From the NCBI GenBank assembly GCA_023055425.1, contig JALGPY010000007.1, positions 12,534,001-12,598,000 of the forward strand: a stretch of 64,000 nucleotides of DNA. The letters are read 5' to 3'. The DNA comes from Linanthus parryae. Lineage: Eukaryota; Streptophyta; Magnoliopsida; Ericales; Polemoniaceae. This document shows, one piece after another, positions 10,336-22,800 of this stretch (its first letter is position 1; each line of letters starts with the position of its first letter). The position numbers were made by a program, and so were the translations under genes. The notes under the pieces are model-generated. The model saw only the letters and a program-made list of their open reading frames with translations, did not search any database and was not told the DNA's origin.

Positions 10336-10959
10336 GATCTGTACGGCTGTCAAAATAGCATAGATGGCAATGAAACTGGTTTAACGGATGTGGCAATGAA
10401 CCAATCGCATCTATACATTCTAGATACTAATGATTCTCGCCAAAAGTAACTCAACTCAAGTCAGCTCAAATCAACTTCCAAATTTAAGCAGGGATGGTTA
10501 CATTAATCAAGTGCCTCCATTGGTGTCTGTCCAAACTCTTTCCTCCCCTGGGTTGAATTTGACAACTCGTACCTTATTGTCTCTCGCCATGTTCGTTTTG
10601 GTCTCTGTCTCCTTTGTCTACTACCCCCTTCCAGTTTAACAAGAGACGGCTACATGGATCAAGTGTCTCCATTGGCGCTTGTCCATATTCCTTTCCTCCC
10701 TTAGGTTGAATTTGAATAAGTCACATCTTGTTGTCTCTCCCAAGCTTTTTCTCCGTCTCCTTAATCTACCACCCTCGATATGGACGACATCATTTCTCCA
10801 CCCCCTCATTCACCTTATCACCTTAATATATTGTATATGTACCCCTTTTTTCTCCTAAGACTTTCCATAGTAACTCTCTAGGAACTTATCATATATAGTT
10901 GTATATATTTTCCAAGTTTATGAACACTAATTAGAGGTCTTTCTTATCGTCTCTATACT
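10336..10959. repeat. Spacer with an imperfect direct repeat
   Basis: Two imperfect copies of about 140 bases follow each other (about 10,490-10,630 and 10,640-10,775). Both contain AAGTG.CTCCATTGG, CTTTCCTCCC and GGTTGAATTTGA. No gene is supported; the open frame 10,430-10,639 is part of the first repeat copy. Confidence 0.4.
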
Positions 10960-11834
10960 TCTCCGTCTAGTACCTAAGTAGGAACATGACCTCCATAGTC
11001 GATCTTCCTGGCATAAACCAAACTGATATTGGTTGAATACTGCCTCACATCTTAATCTTCTCTCGATAACACGATCCAAAAGCTTTATTGTGTGCCTTAT
11101 AAGATAAGATACCTCGATAATTAAAATTTAGAGCAACTTCGAATATTTCACTTGTTCTTAAAAAGAGGCACCAATGCACTCTTCCCTCACGCTTCTAGCA
11201 GTTTTTTTTCTACAAGATATTATTAAGCAGGCTAGTCAACCATACTACCTCTTGGTCGCCTAATGACTTCCAAACATTGATAGGAATCCCGCCAGGTCCT
11301 GCAACCTTCTCCACTTTCATCTTCTTCAAGGTATCCTTTACCTCAATTTGGCTAATCTTATGAGTTTGTTTTTAAACAACCTCCCGCACACTCATCTTCT
11401 TCAACGTATCCTCAACCTAAGTTTGGCTAGTCTTGTGAGTTTTTTTATAATTTAAACACAAGCTACGATCACCAAGATCCCTTAACCTCAAGTCACCAAT
11501 CACCATGATGGTTTTCATCAAAGAATTTCTGAAAAAAACTTGTCCATATTTCCCTATTCTCATCGACCTTAACTAAAACACTATTACCTCCATCCTTAAT
11601 ACACTTAAGGTAACTCACAAGGTAATTCAAACCCTACAATTTTCACTCTCCAATTTTTGCAATTTATACATATGATATCTGTCTCTCCCATTTGTAGAAT
11701 TTACAATTTCATAAAAACCATCAAGTGTCTTCACCTTACCCTCTCTAACCACTTTCTTAGTTTCAGATTTAGTGACTTTATAGATCTCTGAGCCTCACTA
11801 ATCCTACAAGTAAATATGGCTTCATGACACTCTA
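10960..11834 (-). pseudogene. Decayed RTE-type LINE reverse transcriptase (downstream piece)
   Basis: Reading the minus strand in patched frames gives, in order, segments typical of plant RTE-like LINEs. They are RISEA..KSE.KKVVREGKVKTLDGFYE (about 11,800-11,680), YHMYKLQKLE (about 11,660), LKCIKDGGNS and FFQKFF (about 11,600-11,520), IEVKDTLKKMKVEKVAGPGG (about 11,350-11,290), then a patched RT motif-2 region ending near 10,980. Stops and shifts are frequent. A short direct duplication of the DTLKKM region occurs at 11,320-11,440. Its upstream continuation lies across the inserted LTR element, at about 14,130-14,175. Confidence 0.6.
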
Positions 11835-11975
11835 ATGAATAACAAGAAAGCCACTAGCAACGTGTCGGTACGACAGGATATACACCTTTGAGAAGTATAA
11901 GAACAAGATGGTAAGGGGACCAGATATCAGAAACTGGAGTGGGAACTGTAGAAACTAGAAACTCGTGGTTTTCTT

Positions 11976-12683
11976 CTTAAGGTAATGGACACTAAACCTA
12001 TCTGCAAACAAGGGCCGTCTCTACCGTTTTGAGGGCTCGAGGCGAGCATTCAATTTGAGGCCCCAGAAACTTTCTTCACATGTTTTATATTGCATATTTT
12101 ATTTTTCTAAAATGTATTTTTCTTGCTTTATAGATGTAAATGTACTAATTTAATCATCATATTCAAACTAGATTCAAACTATTTACAATAAATATAACAT
12201 AAATTATATGTACAACTATTAAAATATCTCTAGTTTTAAAGAATTTGGGGCCCCAAATTTTTGGGGGCCCTAGGCGGTTGCCTCAACGACCTAGTGGTAG
12301 AGACGGCCCTGTCTGCAAAGTGCATCTTAGGACAAAAAAACCCTCCTCCACTTTTAATTTCCCACTACAATCCCCTGCAATATACATAAGTGGTACACAA
12401 AATCCCCAATTGACAACATGGATTAAATTTCTAACAGAAATTGATCACGTGCTAATCATGTAATGGTCCTTGAGATTGCTTTTTCTTCATCTATAGAGCT
12501 AGCACGTGAATAGAAGATGATGGATTTCGATTAGAAATTTAATCCCCGTTATCAATTTGAGGTTAAGTGTCCCATGGATGTATATTGCAGGGGATTGTTG
12601 TGGGAAATTGAAAGTGTAGGGGGGTTTGTGTCCCAAAATACATTTTGCAGATAGGTTCAGTGTCAACTACCCTTTTCCTTAAG
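11976..12683. mobile_element. Foldback-type element with long inverted arms, in the 3' LTR
   Basis: The arms read CTTAAGG...GGACACTAAACCTATCTGCAAA from the left and the inverse of ...GCAGATAGGTTCAGTGTC...CCTTAAG from the right, and inverted similarity continues for well over 100 bases. Related palindromic copies without the hAT insert lie in the kelch introns (for example 16,031-16,392). This copy is longer because a 303-base hAT element lies in its left arm. Confidence 0.68.
12009..12311. mobile_element. Non-autonomous hAT element with 8-bp target duplication
   Basis: Flanked by exact 8-base direct repeats TCTGCAAA (12,001-12,008 and 12,312-12,319), the length hAT transposases make. Termini are CAAGGGCCGTCTCTACC on the left and the inverse of CAGGGCCGTCTCTACC on the right. 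The interior is non-coding and AT-rich. Removing the insert and one repeat restores the foldback arm seen in sister copies. Confidence 0.85.
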
Positions 12684-13222
12684 AAATTCAATACAAAATA
12701 AATTTCTAGTGACAGTCTACAAACCCCCTATTTATAGTAAAACTCTTAGTTCTTGCCCTCATAACTAAAAGACACATATAACCTCACAGCATAGCTTAGA
12801 ATTTGTACATAAAAGGCTACAATAGCAGAATCCCGCTAGTATACTTGGTTGTTAATGACGCATTTGCACTAATCCAACCAGTAAACCCAATAGGTTAGGA
12901 TCTTCGTGCATCATACTCCTCTCCTCAGAGAAAAGTTGCCCTCAAATGTTTCTTTGCATGGTAATTCTGTCGACCCTCGAATTTTGCCTTTCCTCTAGTA
13001 CTTCAATTGTAGTCTTCTTCTTGACCTCAGATTTGCTACTTTCAAGATAAAAAAATTATTGAAGCAGATAGGCAACTTGCATCTTTTTTAGGCAGACAAC
13101 TCATTTGAGATTCCAACAAGAATGAGTCCATGTACAAGGCTAAAGGTTTCATTGAATGCACGAAGGAAATCTTGACAGTCTCACATGTGGAAAGTAGTCT
13201 GGCTTCCCCTAAGAAGTGGAAT

Positions 13223-13670
13223 GATTCTACTTAACACCATTGAGAAGTGGAAGGACTCCCCATAAAATATAATCTAAGAACTCTTCCTTAACACCATTGA
13301 AAAGTGGAAGGATTCTAAAACTGGAAATTCCTTCTTCATCTCCTTCACGCTCATCTTGGTGGGAAGTGTTTTGCCCATCCATTGAGCTATCTTCACGCAA
13401 TACTATCCATGTTGGCAAAACAAGCATTATGGAACAGGTTTTCTTAAAATTCTTCCTAGTGTATATCCTCTTGGCTACCTTTCGATACGGCAAAAAGTCC
13501 ACTATTGCCTTTGGGAGGTTCCTGATGGGCTCTAGCTCTTCCCGGTCGCTGAAGTGTTTGAACAGCTTGTGACAAGTCTTCAATCATCTCATCCATCTTT
13601 TCTTTTCTGTACCCGGATTTCTCTTTCATTGTAACCTTGACCATGTACAACCATGGCTTTGATACCACTT
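13223..13670 (-). pseudogene. Interior of the LTR element: short gag-like remnant
   Basis: Two overlapping minus-strand frames begin next to the primer-binding site (MVSKPWLYMVKVTMKEKSG, then KMDEMIEDLSQAVQTLQ). This is the place and style of a retroelement gag start, a short helical N-terminus. They break within 70-120 residues and no Gag core or zinc knuckle is seen. I would not call it a functional protein. Confidence 0.35.
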
Positions 13671-14129
13671 AATGTAGAACATAAAAACCACTAGCAACCT
13701 TAATATACGATAGGTGAAAATATACCCCTTCCAGAAAGTTTAATTTAAGAACAAGATAGTAAAGCAATGAGATATAGTAAAATCGGAGTGGAGATTGAAG
13801 AAACTCTCCGTTTCTAGAATTACACTTAAATAGAACTCTAGGTTCTTTTCTGTAAGAGGTTGAATACAAAATGCGCTTTTCAGAGAGACAGTATAAGATC
13901 CCTATTTATACTCCAGCTACTTGTTACACTAACAAAGCAAAAGATAACTACAGCATTATCCCTAGGCCAGGTAATTTCAGGGCTCAGTAACAAGCTAAAG
14001 AGCAACAAAAGGTGCGGATAAAAGGTTGTGGTAGTAGAGACCCATTACTATACTTTGTTGAGAGTGCTCTTGCATCACTAACTTGTAACTAGTAAACCCA
14101 ATAGATTGTGTTAGGATCTCCTTGCACCA

Positions 14130-14175
14130 CTCTCGTTTTGTTTAGCGGCCTTTTGAACCTCGCCATTCTACCACA
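14130..14175 (-). pseudogene. Upstream piece of the same RTE LINE, across the LTR insertion
   Basis: The minus strand reads W.NGEVQKAAKQNE up to 14,130, where the LTR begins. On the other side of the LTR element (from 11,834 down) the reading resumes ECHEA..CRISEA. The order matches the WWWNEEVQ..KAKKECF segment that I recall preceding this part in plant RTE elements. This supports insertion of the LTR element into the LINE. Confidence 0.45.
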
Positions 14176-15190
14176 ATATTTTCCAGAGGGTGGTCCATTT
14201 CCCTCAAACTCCCACCAAAGTGCTCATTGCTAACCTTTTTATACTAGTCACCTTTCCCACATAACATGAGGTTCTAAAGTCCTCGTTGTTACCCTTGTGA
14301 TACACTAGTCACCTCTTCCCACAAAACATTAGGTTCTTCACTCATATACCACACTTCCTCCTCAAACACCCGTGAACTTCCAAGTTTTTGCCTCTGAACT
14401 TCTACCCACCTAATAAGTGGGTGCCGAGTTCCTTAACTTCTAGTCTTTCATCTCCATATACAAGTGTCCAAATTAAAAGTCTGCCGGGTGATTAAACTCT
14501 CCGCCACTATAACTTTGCAATATATAAAGGTAACTATTTGAACAAATAACTTGTTCGATGAGATAAAGTCAATGATCACTACGAATTCTAAAACCTTAAA
14601 AGAAATAAAGAATGTAAAGTAGGACGTAGAAATGCACCATTTGTTTTTGGGAAACCTTTTTTGGATAAACAGTATGGATAAACCCCCAAATGCCTGCACC
14701 AGCTAGTGCGGGACGATTCATAAAGAAGAAACCGTCCTAATAGGTGGGTAAAAGCTAATAAAAAATGTTACCTTGTGCCTAGAGTCTACAAATTGACGGG
14801 TACTCCGCCTAGGTAATCTGAGGCGTCTCCCTGGATTTAGATGACAACCAACACACTATACCCACCTGCTTTAGTGACTTCTATCACAAACGAGGTCGCC
14901 AGGTACAGGGCGTTTGAGGAGAGTGTGTCAATGAACACGCTAAGATTTTTTAGTGAACGATTATATGGATCTGGTTGAGTGCTGCGGGGGAGGACACTAG
15001 GAATACCATAAACCTAAGGTAAGACCTAAGGAGCCTAAACCTAAGATTTCTTGTATAAATGAATCCAAGACACCTTGAACTACCTGCAAGAAAGGGTTAG
15101 AGCATCGCACTAGTTTGTACGGAATAAAAGAATCTCACATCAAATATTTTAACCTTTACCATTTATGTGACCCTTTGTTTCAGAAGCGCT
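14176..15190. other. Spacer downstream of kelch gene B
   Basis: No supported gene. An imperfect direct repeat lies at about 14,215-14,335 (TACTAGTCACCT..CCCACA..ACAT.AGGTTC twice). The final 200 bases before 15,191 should carry the 3' UTR of gene B. Confidence 0.35.
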
Positions 15191-15272
15191 TCACACACCC
15201 ACCTCCTCTTCATTGGGGTCCGCTGAACGGTCGTTATTGTCCACATCCACCTCTTTTTGGGGAGAATAATAA
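15191..15272 (-). CDS. Kelch gene B, last exon (exon 2)
   Basis: It begins at the acceptor CGTGAAG (intron end 15,273) that gene A also uses. In phase with the donor at 17,337 it reads V, then YYSPKKEVDVDNNDRSADPN, then EEEVGV and TGA (15,191-15,193). The EV..DNNDR core is shared with gene A but the tail is shorter. With exon 1 the protein would be 418 residues. In this tandem array only gene B keeps this terminal exon. Confidence 0.7.
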
Positions 15273-15800
15273 CTTCACGAAATAAAAGAAGAGATGTTAG
15301 TTTGCATGAAGAATACAAATTGATAGTTTCATGAAGAATACTAAATTGATAGTATTAACCGCACAGCTATCAAAAACCCTCCAATACAACCTAAGTTGAC
15401 TTCCATTCCCAGCAGTCCAACACCAAATTTTAAAATAAAAATTATGCGAGTACCTGGACTTATATAATCCAATCAATGTAAGTAAATCTTCAATCTCACT
15501 CTTATCTCTCTTGCTCTAAAATTTAGCCGTTCTGCAAATTGAGGATCAAGCCGCGGCCCACGCGATTGTACGTACACATTGTAGAAGCCAGAGACTTGGT
15601 GCCAGGGAATTTAAGACTATAGGGGTAATTGGACAAAGATCTCATGGGGCACGTCGTAAATGTAGTAGTTAGCCATTAAGAGGCCCGGTATGCACAACTC
15701 CAAATTCTGGACCGCCACCCTTAATTTTTTGGGTCTGCCTCTTTAAAAATTGAGAAACAAGAGATGAGCCACACAACTGCAACCTATCCTACCCATTATA

Positions 15801-16575
15801 AGAGCATCTCGAATTGAGTGGCAAATATCACTTTTATGTAATATATAAAGAAGTTAAATGAAATTAAAACTCCAACACATTAGGGATCTTGTTTTGCAAA
15901 TATAGCGAGGAAATTTCTCTAGCCATCGAAAGCACGTGGACAGTGGACTACCATCTTTTTAGGCTAAACTCAGTTTGATTTTGTAGTTATCTACAATTCA
16001 AAAACAGCCAATTGGTAATTTAAAAATTAAGGGTAATGGACATTAAACTTACCTGCAAAATGTATTTTAGGACACCAAACCCCTACACTTTCAATTTCCC
16101 ACTACAACCCCCGCAATATACATCCGTGGGACACATACCCAAATTGATAACGGGGTTAGAATTCTAATGGAAATTCATCACGTGCTATTCATGTGGTAGC
16201 TGTATAGATGAAGAAAAAAAGCAACTTCAAGACCACCACGTGGTTAATTTCTGTTACAAACGTAACCCCCCGTCATCAACAGATTATGTGTCGCACGAAT
16301 GCATATTGCAGGGGGTTGTAGTGGGAAATTGAAAGTGCAGTAAGGTTTGTGTCCCAAGATGCATTTTGCAGGTAGGTTAGTGTCATTTACCCAAAAATTT
16401 AGATGCTTCAAAACTACGTCTAAATAACCATATATATGTGTGTGTAGTTTATTTGAATAATTTGTTGGAAAACTTTGTTGAATTACGTGACTCGATTTAC
16501 TGTGAGGTAAGATGCAAAAGACTGATTTGACAAAAAATATGCCTGAATCTAGCATAACACTATTGGAGATGTTCT
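15801..16575. mobile_element. MITE in the intron of kelch gene B (empty-site copy, no Copia)
   Basis: Ends are AGAGCATCTCGAAT and the inverse of ATTGGAGATGTTCT, matching at 12 of 14 positions. A palindromic 360-base unit sits inside it (16,031-16,392; arms GGGTAATGGACATTAAAC and the inverse of GTGTCATTTACCC), related to the foldback element at 11,976. The same MITE occurs in the introns of C (19,152-24,252) and D (32,445-37,545). There a 4.4-kb Copia element interrupts it near the right end, so this copy shows the pre-insertion state. Confidence 0.65.
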
Positions 16576-17337
16576 AAACTCCTAACCACTTGAGGTGAAG
16601 GAAGTATGTGCACCTTGATCTGCCATGCTCTTCCAACCATCCTAGCACCATACTTCTTGGGCGTGTTGGAGATGTTTCCACTCTTCTCAGCATCGGAGTC
16701 CTTACAATGTATTTATTTGGTCAAATCTTCTAACTGGTTTGAGGGAGTTCTCTAATTTTAGGGTAGTAAACAGTTACTACTTGGAAATAGGAGCTCATAT
16801 ACTAAGGTTTCGCAGTAAATAAAAATTTGAGGATACAACTTTGCTGTCTGGGGATACAAAAAAAAATACATTAAAGTGAAAATTCCTATTAGTGAGGGAA
16901 GGTACTGAGTGAAATGTTATATGTTGAAACTTGTAAGCATATCAAGATTGGAATAGATGCATTTAGAGTAGCATTATCTTGCTATATATCTAACACAATG
17001 TACATTGGTTATTGTTCCATTCGAAAGGATGCTAGTCAGTTGGTCTTCTCTCAAGTCTCAACAAAACATGCCACCAGTTAGAGTGTTTTCACCCCACCCC
17101 ATTCCAACCCAATCAAGTTCGGTGTAAAAGTCATCCATAGACTACCAAATCAAACAACAAATCCGGTGGTGGACCGCACGAACTGCACACTTCTTAATGT
17201 AAATGTAGTGCCAAAGTAAAAGTACCAAAAGAAACAACCAACTAGCTGAACTATGGAAGAGAAGCACAAGCGATATGCAGTTTAATCAACGTATCAACTA
17301 CAAGTGGACAAATAGGATGAATACCGAGTGTACTTAC

Positions 17338-18512
17338 ACAGGAAGATAGTGATCCACACGAGTTCCAGCTACTTTGTGCGATGAGAAGGACACAGATTGA
17401 GCAGCCAAGCTCATTTGGTTTGTGCCAGTAAGCTTCATTTCAATCTCAATCTTCAAGCAGCAAACATAGACATGCAAACCAAGGCTTTTCAAAGTCCAAA
17501 CGACGGCCAATTTCTTTTCCCCAATTGGAATCATCTCGAAACAGGAAAAGAAGGACCTACAGCCTTCATAGTAATCAATCGATTTGGGCAAGCGATATTC
17601 TGAACAGTTGTTGACCAGACCAGTAACTTTAGCTGGAGGAAAACCCTGGTTCAAATCATACCCAACCAACTCTAAAATGCCTTCATCATCTTCAGAGTAA
17701 TCCCCCATGTAGAGTATGTGGCCCAGTACAGTCATAGATATGGGGTGCCCAGTAACTATAGGGTGAGTGCGGGGTTCTATAGTATTGTTTTCAACATCAA
17801 TAGCAACTAATTCCCTTTCATTTGTGTACAGAATAACCTGATTACCTTCTTTGTAAACTGTCCAATCAAACAAGGAATGCTCATTAGACTCCAAGCCCTT
17901 GATTTTCCATTCATCCTCCGCAGGGTCGTATTCTTCCATCGGCATGACCTTGTAATACTCACGCACATCTATACCCCCGTAGGCATAGATCTTGTTGTTT
18001 ACAGAGAAACAAACAGCACTCTTCCTTGCGAAATTCATGGGCTTTCCTTCCTTCCACCCTTCTTTTGGACGAGCAGTGTCTCGAAAATAGACACGATTCG
18101 ACATGATATTGCCATCGGCACCTCCAAAATCAACGCCGCCGCCGTAAACATAGATGACGGAGTCCACGGCGGCGCAACAGTGGCGCACCACTTGTTGATC
18201 TTTCAGTATAAATTCTGGTTGGAGAAGCTGCTGCTGCCCCCCTTCAGCGGGAACAGGCTGCTTCTGCTTCTGTTTCGGTGGCAGATCATCGGGTACTCGG
18301 TAAAAGCACAAATCTGTTCTATGCTTCACGACAAAGTACACCGACGCTTCCTCACGCTCGACGACGGATTCTTCCTCCTCCGACTCGGAGTCGGAAAGCA
18401 CCGGGAAGTAGATCGGAGCATTCGACGTTTCGGTTTCAATTTCGGCTTCGACAACATCCTCCTCCACCTTATACTCGTCGCTGGAATACAAGTCAGAATC
18501 ACTCGGCGCCAT
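17338..18512 (-). CDS. Kelch-repeat protein, gene B, exon 1
   Basis: Paralogue of gene A and near-identical in layout to C and D. Residues 1-55 are strongly acidic (SSDEYKVEEDVVEAE, SDSESEEEESVVE). The shared block EEASVYFVVK..TDLCFYRVP is at 55-74, followed by a Q/K/P-rich linker (78-100). Kelch motifs lie at about 111-160 (VIYVYGGG...GW) and 163-207 (NNKIYAYGG...YDPAEDEWKI), then propeller-like sequence ending DHYLPV. No F-box, signal peptide or membrane span is seen. The apparent TAA (17,334-17,336) overlaps the donor GTAAGT, so I place the exon end at 17,338, followed by a 2,065-base intron and the exon at 15,272. Biological role unknown; the kelch fold suggests protein binding. Confidence 0.87.
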
Positions 18513-18636
18513 TTCTGCAATTAGGGTTTCAATTGAGGCTTGGGGGCGAGGGACGGCGCTGAAGCAATGGTTGGTAGTATTTATAAGAGGGCCTGCTTTG
18601 CTCGGCTGACGAAAACAACCCCGCCTTAACTGATAA
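18513..18636 (-). other. Potential in-frame linker exon segment between C and B (former promoter and 5' UTR)
   Basis: At 18,636 the minus strand has the ancestral exon-2 acceptor (CGTGAAG, then TTAT), placed here by the tandem-duplication junction. From the acceptor to the ATG of B there are 124 bases. With the two bases carried over from the donor of gene C (24,971) they make exactly 42 codons with no stop. The segment also contains a TATA box, so it may act as promoter or as coding linker depending on the transcript. The identical arrangement exists at 31,802-31,925 before gene C. Confidence 0.5.
18578..18585 (-). promoter_or_regulatory. TATA box of kelch gene B
   Basis: TATAAATA on the minus strand, 66-73 bases upstream of the ATG at 18,512. 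The same box is conserved upstream of C (about 31,867-31,874) and D (39,487-39,494). Confidence 0.5.
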
Positions 18637-19846
18637 CTTCACGAAATAAAAGAAGAGATGTTAGTTTGCATGAAGAATACAAACTGATAGTATTAAACTA
18701 AGAAACGTGCAAACGCACAGCTATCAAAAACCCTCCAATACAACCTAAGTTGGACCTCCATTCCCAGCAGTCCAACGCCAAATAGAAATTATGCAAGTAC
18801 CTGGGCTTATTATATCCAATCAATGTAAGTAAATCTTCAATCTCACTCTTGTCTTTCTTGCTCTAAAATTAAGGGTCTACCGTTCTGCAAATTGAGGATC
18901 AAGCCGCAGCCCACGCGATCGTACCTAGACATTGTAGAAGCCAGAGACTTGGTGCAAGGGAATTTAAGACTATAGAGGTAATTGGATAAAGAGCTCAAGG
19001 GGCAAGTAAATGTAGTAGTTAAGCCATTAAGAGGCCTGGTATGCACAGCTCCAAATTCTGGACAGTCACCCGTGAATTTTTGGGTCTACCTCTTTACAAA
19101 TTGAGAAACAAGAGAATAGCCACACAACTGCAACCTATCCTAGCCATTATAAGAGCATCTCCAATTGAGTGGCAAATATCATTTTTGAAGTTCAATGAAG
19201 TTAAAACTCCAATACATTAGGTATCTTATTTTGCAAATATAGCGAGGAAATTTCTCTCGCCATCCAGAGAACGTGGACAGTGGACTACCATCCTTTAGGC
19301 TAAGCTTCAGTGTGATTTTGTAGTTATCTACAGATCAAAAACAGCCAATTGATAATTTAAAAAATTAAGGATAATGGACATTAAACATACCTGCAACCCC
19401 CGCAATATACATCCATGGATCACTTAAACCCAAAATTGGTAACGGGGTTAAAATGCTAATGAAAATTCATCACATGCTATTCATATGGTAGCTGTATTGA
19501 TAAGGAAAAAGCAACTTCAAAGACCACCACATTGTCAATCTCTGTTAGAAACGTAACCTCCTGTCATCAATATGGGATTATGTGTCCCACGAATGTATAT
19601 TGGAAAGGGGTTGTAGTGGGGAATTGAAGGTGCAGTAGGTTTTGTGTCCTAAGATGCATTTTGCAGGTTGGTTTAGTGTCATTTACCCAAAAATTAATGC
19701 TTCAAAACTCCGTCGAAATAACTACATGTGTGTGTAGTTTATTTGAATAATTTGTTGGAAAACTTTGTTGAATTACAAGACTCGATTTACCGTGAGGTAA
19801 GATGCAAAAGATTGATTTGATAAAGAATATGCCTCTATCTTGCATA

Positions 19847-22800
19847 TATAGGACATAGTTGTAGTTAGTTTTTATAATTGCACTGTTAGTCCTTAAGCCG
19901 TATTATTTAGCTTATAGTGTGTATTAGCGTGTTTAATCAATTTATACAACTATCACTTCATTATGGTATCAGAGCGGGTTACGAACCCTAGCTCCTGAGA
20001 AAATTTTCCGTCAACGAGGATCGACCATAGTCGTTCCCTCCGTCGTCGGTAACCAGGTATTTCCGGCGCCAATTGCATCGTCTGAACCACTGGCTTCGAA
20101 TACCGATTGGTTTCACCGCTCCACTGAAACAACTATTCTGCGCATCTTTTTGGATTCCGCAACACGTCTGTTGCTTCGCTTCGGCTTCGCCAGCTGTGCC
20201 AAACAATTTCACTCAGTCTCGCCACAACGCTGCTATTATCGCCGACTCTACTGCAGGGTGACATCAACTGTGGAATACAGTACCCAGATCTTGGAGTATT
20301 CGCCGGTGTCTGCGGCAATCACATAGTAATTGCCCACTGCCATAGTAACACGTCCCTCTTGTCATAAGGATAACATTTGTTGTTCCTTTACCATTGTTGC
20401 GTTGCGATTCAACTGAGAGAGAGGAGTCAAAGAAGAGAGTGATTTGTGTACTCTCCACATCACTTCAGTACCCAAACCTCATCTCCTCTGTACGCCCTAC
20501 AGGAGTGAAGATTCTATCAAACTCAGAATCATTGAATTTGAGATCCCAACAATTGCTTTTGAGAGTACTTTGGCGGTAAAGAAATTTCTCACACTGTCCA
20601 GGTTGTTTCCCCTACGTCACTTTGGTTATATGGCTCCCAAAAATACTGTTCCGGATCCAAAAAATCAGCAGTACCAGCAGCCCCAGTACTCGCCACAGTG
20701 GCCCTCTCCTACGTACACCTCGGGTTGGCAGCTTAAGTCCTCGCAAGCTAATCCAAGGCAACCTCGGTCGTTTCAGGGTTTCTGTCAGGGATGCGGTGAG
20801 CAGGGTCACAGGATTCGTCAGTGTTCCCAGTTTGGCTGGATGCTTCAGCAGTATCATGACTCCGGGACTCCTTGTCTAACAGGTTATCGTCTACGCTCCC
20901 CCAATCCAGCCTATTCTGCGCCAAGCACCCCATGGACTCCGCGTGCACATGTGGCTACGGCACACTCAGGGGTGCAACCTACACCATCTTGGCTGCTTGA
21001 CAGTGGGGCCACTCATCATATTACGGCTGAACTGGCCAATCTCTCGCTGCATCAGCCCTATACGCGTGGAGATGATATCATGATCGGTGATGGCACGAGT
21101 CTGCCTATCACTCACACTGGTTCGCTATCTTTATCCTCTTCCTGTCATACTTTCAAACTTGATCATGTCTTATGCGTTCTGGCTATTAGGAAAAACCTTA
21201 TTTTTGTCTCTCAGCTTTGCTCTACTAACAATCTCTTAGCATAATTTTCATCCGTCGGCTTTGTCTTGAAGGATCGAACCACGGGGGCGTCTATTCTGAC
21301 CGGTCCACTTAAAGACGGAGTCTATGAGGGCCAGCGAATCTCGTCAGTCCTTCCACTATTGGCATTGCCGTCTTGGCCACCCGGCAGGCCCTTCATGCCG
21401 GAAAGTAGTCTCAAAATTTACTTTTCCGTTTACGAGCACCACAGATTCTAAGTCTTGCAGTGTGTGTCAATGCACAAAGATTCACAAACTCCCCTTTCAT
21501 AATTCCAGTATTAAATCTTCACACCCCCTTGAGGTCGTTTTCTCCGACTTATGGACCTCTCCTGTTACATCTCATGATGGTTTTAAATACTGCGTTATTT
21601 TCGTTGATCATTTCTCTAAGTATATCTGGCTCTATACAATGCAACGAAAATCGCAATTGCATGATATATTTGTTCGCTTTCATGCCATAGTGGAGAAATT
21701 TTTCTCTCTTCGACTCAAAACACTTTATTCAGACAATGGTGGGGAATACATTGCTCGTTGTGGGTATCTTGGACTTCATGATATCTCCCATATTACCTCT
21801 CCGCCTCATACCCCTGAACACAATGGGTATTCGGAACGCCGTCATCGTCACATCGTCGAGACTGGCTTAGCCTTACTTCATCACGCAGCTATCCCTTTAC
21901 AGTATTGGCCCTATGCGTTCACCACTGCAGTCTATCTGATCAACCGCCTTCCTACGCGAAATCAAATTTCGCTCTCCGTTTGAAGTCATCTTCCACCGAC
22001 ACCCCAATTACACCAAACTTCGAGTTTTTGGATGCCTATGTTATCCTTACCTACGTCCTTACACCTCGCACAAGCTGGAAGATCGATCAATCCCATGTGT
22101 CTTTGTTGGGTATTCTCTTACACAGAGGGCCTCTCTTTGTCTCGATGTTACCTCGCATCGTCTTTATGTCTCTTGACACGTTCAATTTGATGAGTCGTCT
22201 TTTCCGTGTATCTCTTCCTCCTATGGTTCGTCCCAACAGTCTGATGATCCTCTCTCCATGTGGTTCTTTCCAACCACACATATTCTTACCCTACCAACTC
22301 CAGTCACTAATCCACCACCACCACCACCTCTCCCCCCACCACCCATTGACCTATCTGCCCCTCATCGATACTCTGGCCAGCATTTTGTTCGCCGCTCCAG
22401 TGTACCACCTGAACCTCCTTTTGTAGTCGGACCTCCTCCTGTCCCTCAGCCTGCTGCCCCTAAGCCTTCCGTCTCTATTCATATGGTCACTAGGTCGCGA
22501 GATGGCACTCGTCGCAACAACCCTAGATACACGTTCCATGCTACCCTTTCCACCTCTAATAAAGATAGCGAACCTACCTCTGTCACTGAGGCCCTTCGGC
22601 ACCCGAAGTGGAGAGTTGCGATGGCAGCAGAGTTAGATGCTCTGGTTCAGAATAACACATGATATCTTGTTTTACCAGCTTCTTCTACTAATGTGGTTGG
22701 CTGCAGGTGGTTGTTTCGCATCAAGTGAAAACCCGATGGTTCTGTTGACAGGTAAAGGCACATCTGGTTGCCAAAGCTTTTCATCAGCGGCCCGACATTG

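Larger units (their letters stand above)
11835..14129 (-). mobile_element. Non-autonomous LTR retrotransposon (minus) inserted in the RTE LINE
   Basis: Two diverged LTRs flank a 0.76-kb interior. The 5' LTR is about 13,673-14,129 and the 3' LTR about 11,835-12,913, the latter enlarged by a nested insertion. Both LTRs share CCACTAGCAAC near one end and AGTAAACCCAATAG..TTAGGATCT near the other. Next to the 5' LTR the minus strand reads TGGTATCAAAGCC (13,656-13,668), a variant tRNA-iMet primer-binding site. A purine tract precedes the 3' LTR. The flanks CTCTA (11,830-11,834) and CTCTC (14,130-14,134) could be a 5-base duplication with one change. No protease, integrase or RT is present. Confidence 0.62.

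Noticed and set aside
10430..10639. A small plus-strand gene
   Set aside because: It lies in one copy of an imperfect direct repeat and the second copy does not keep the frame.
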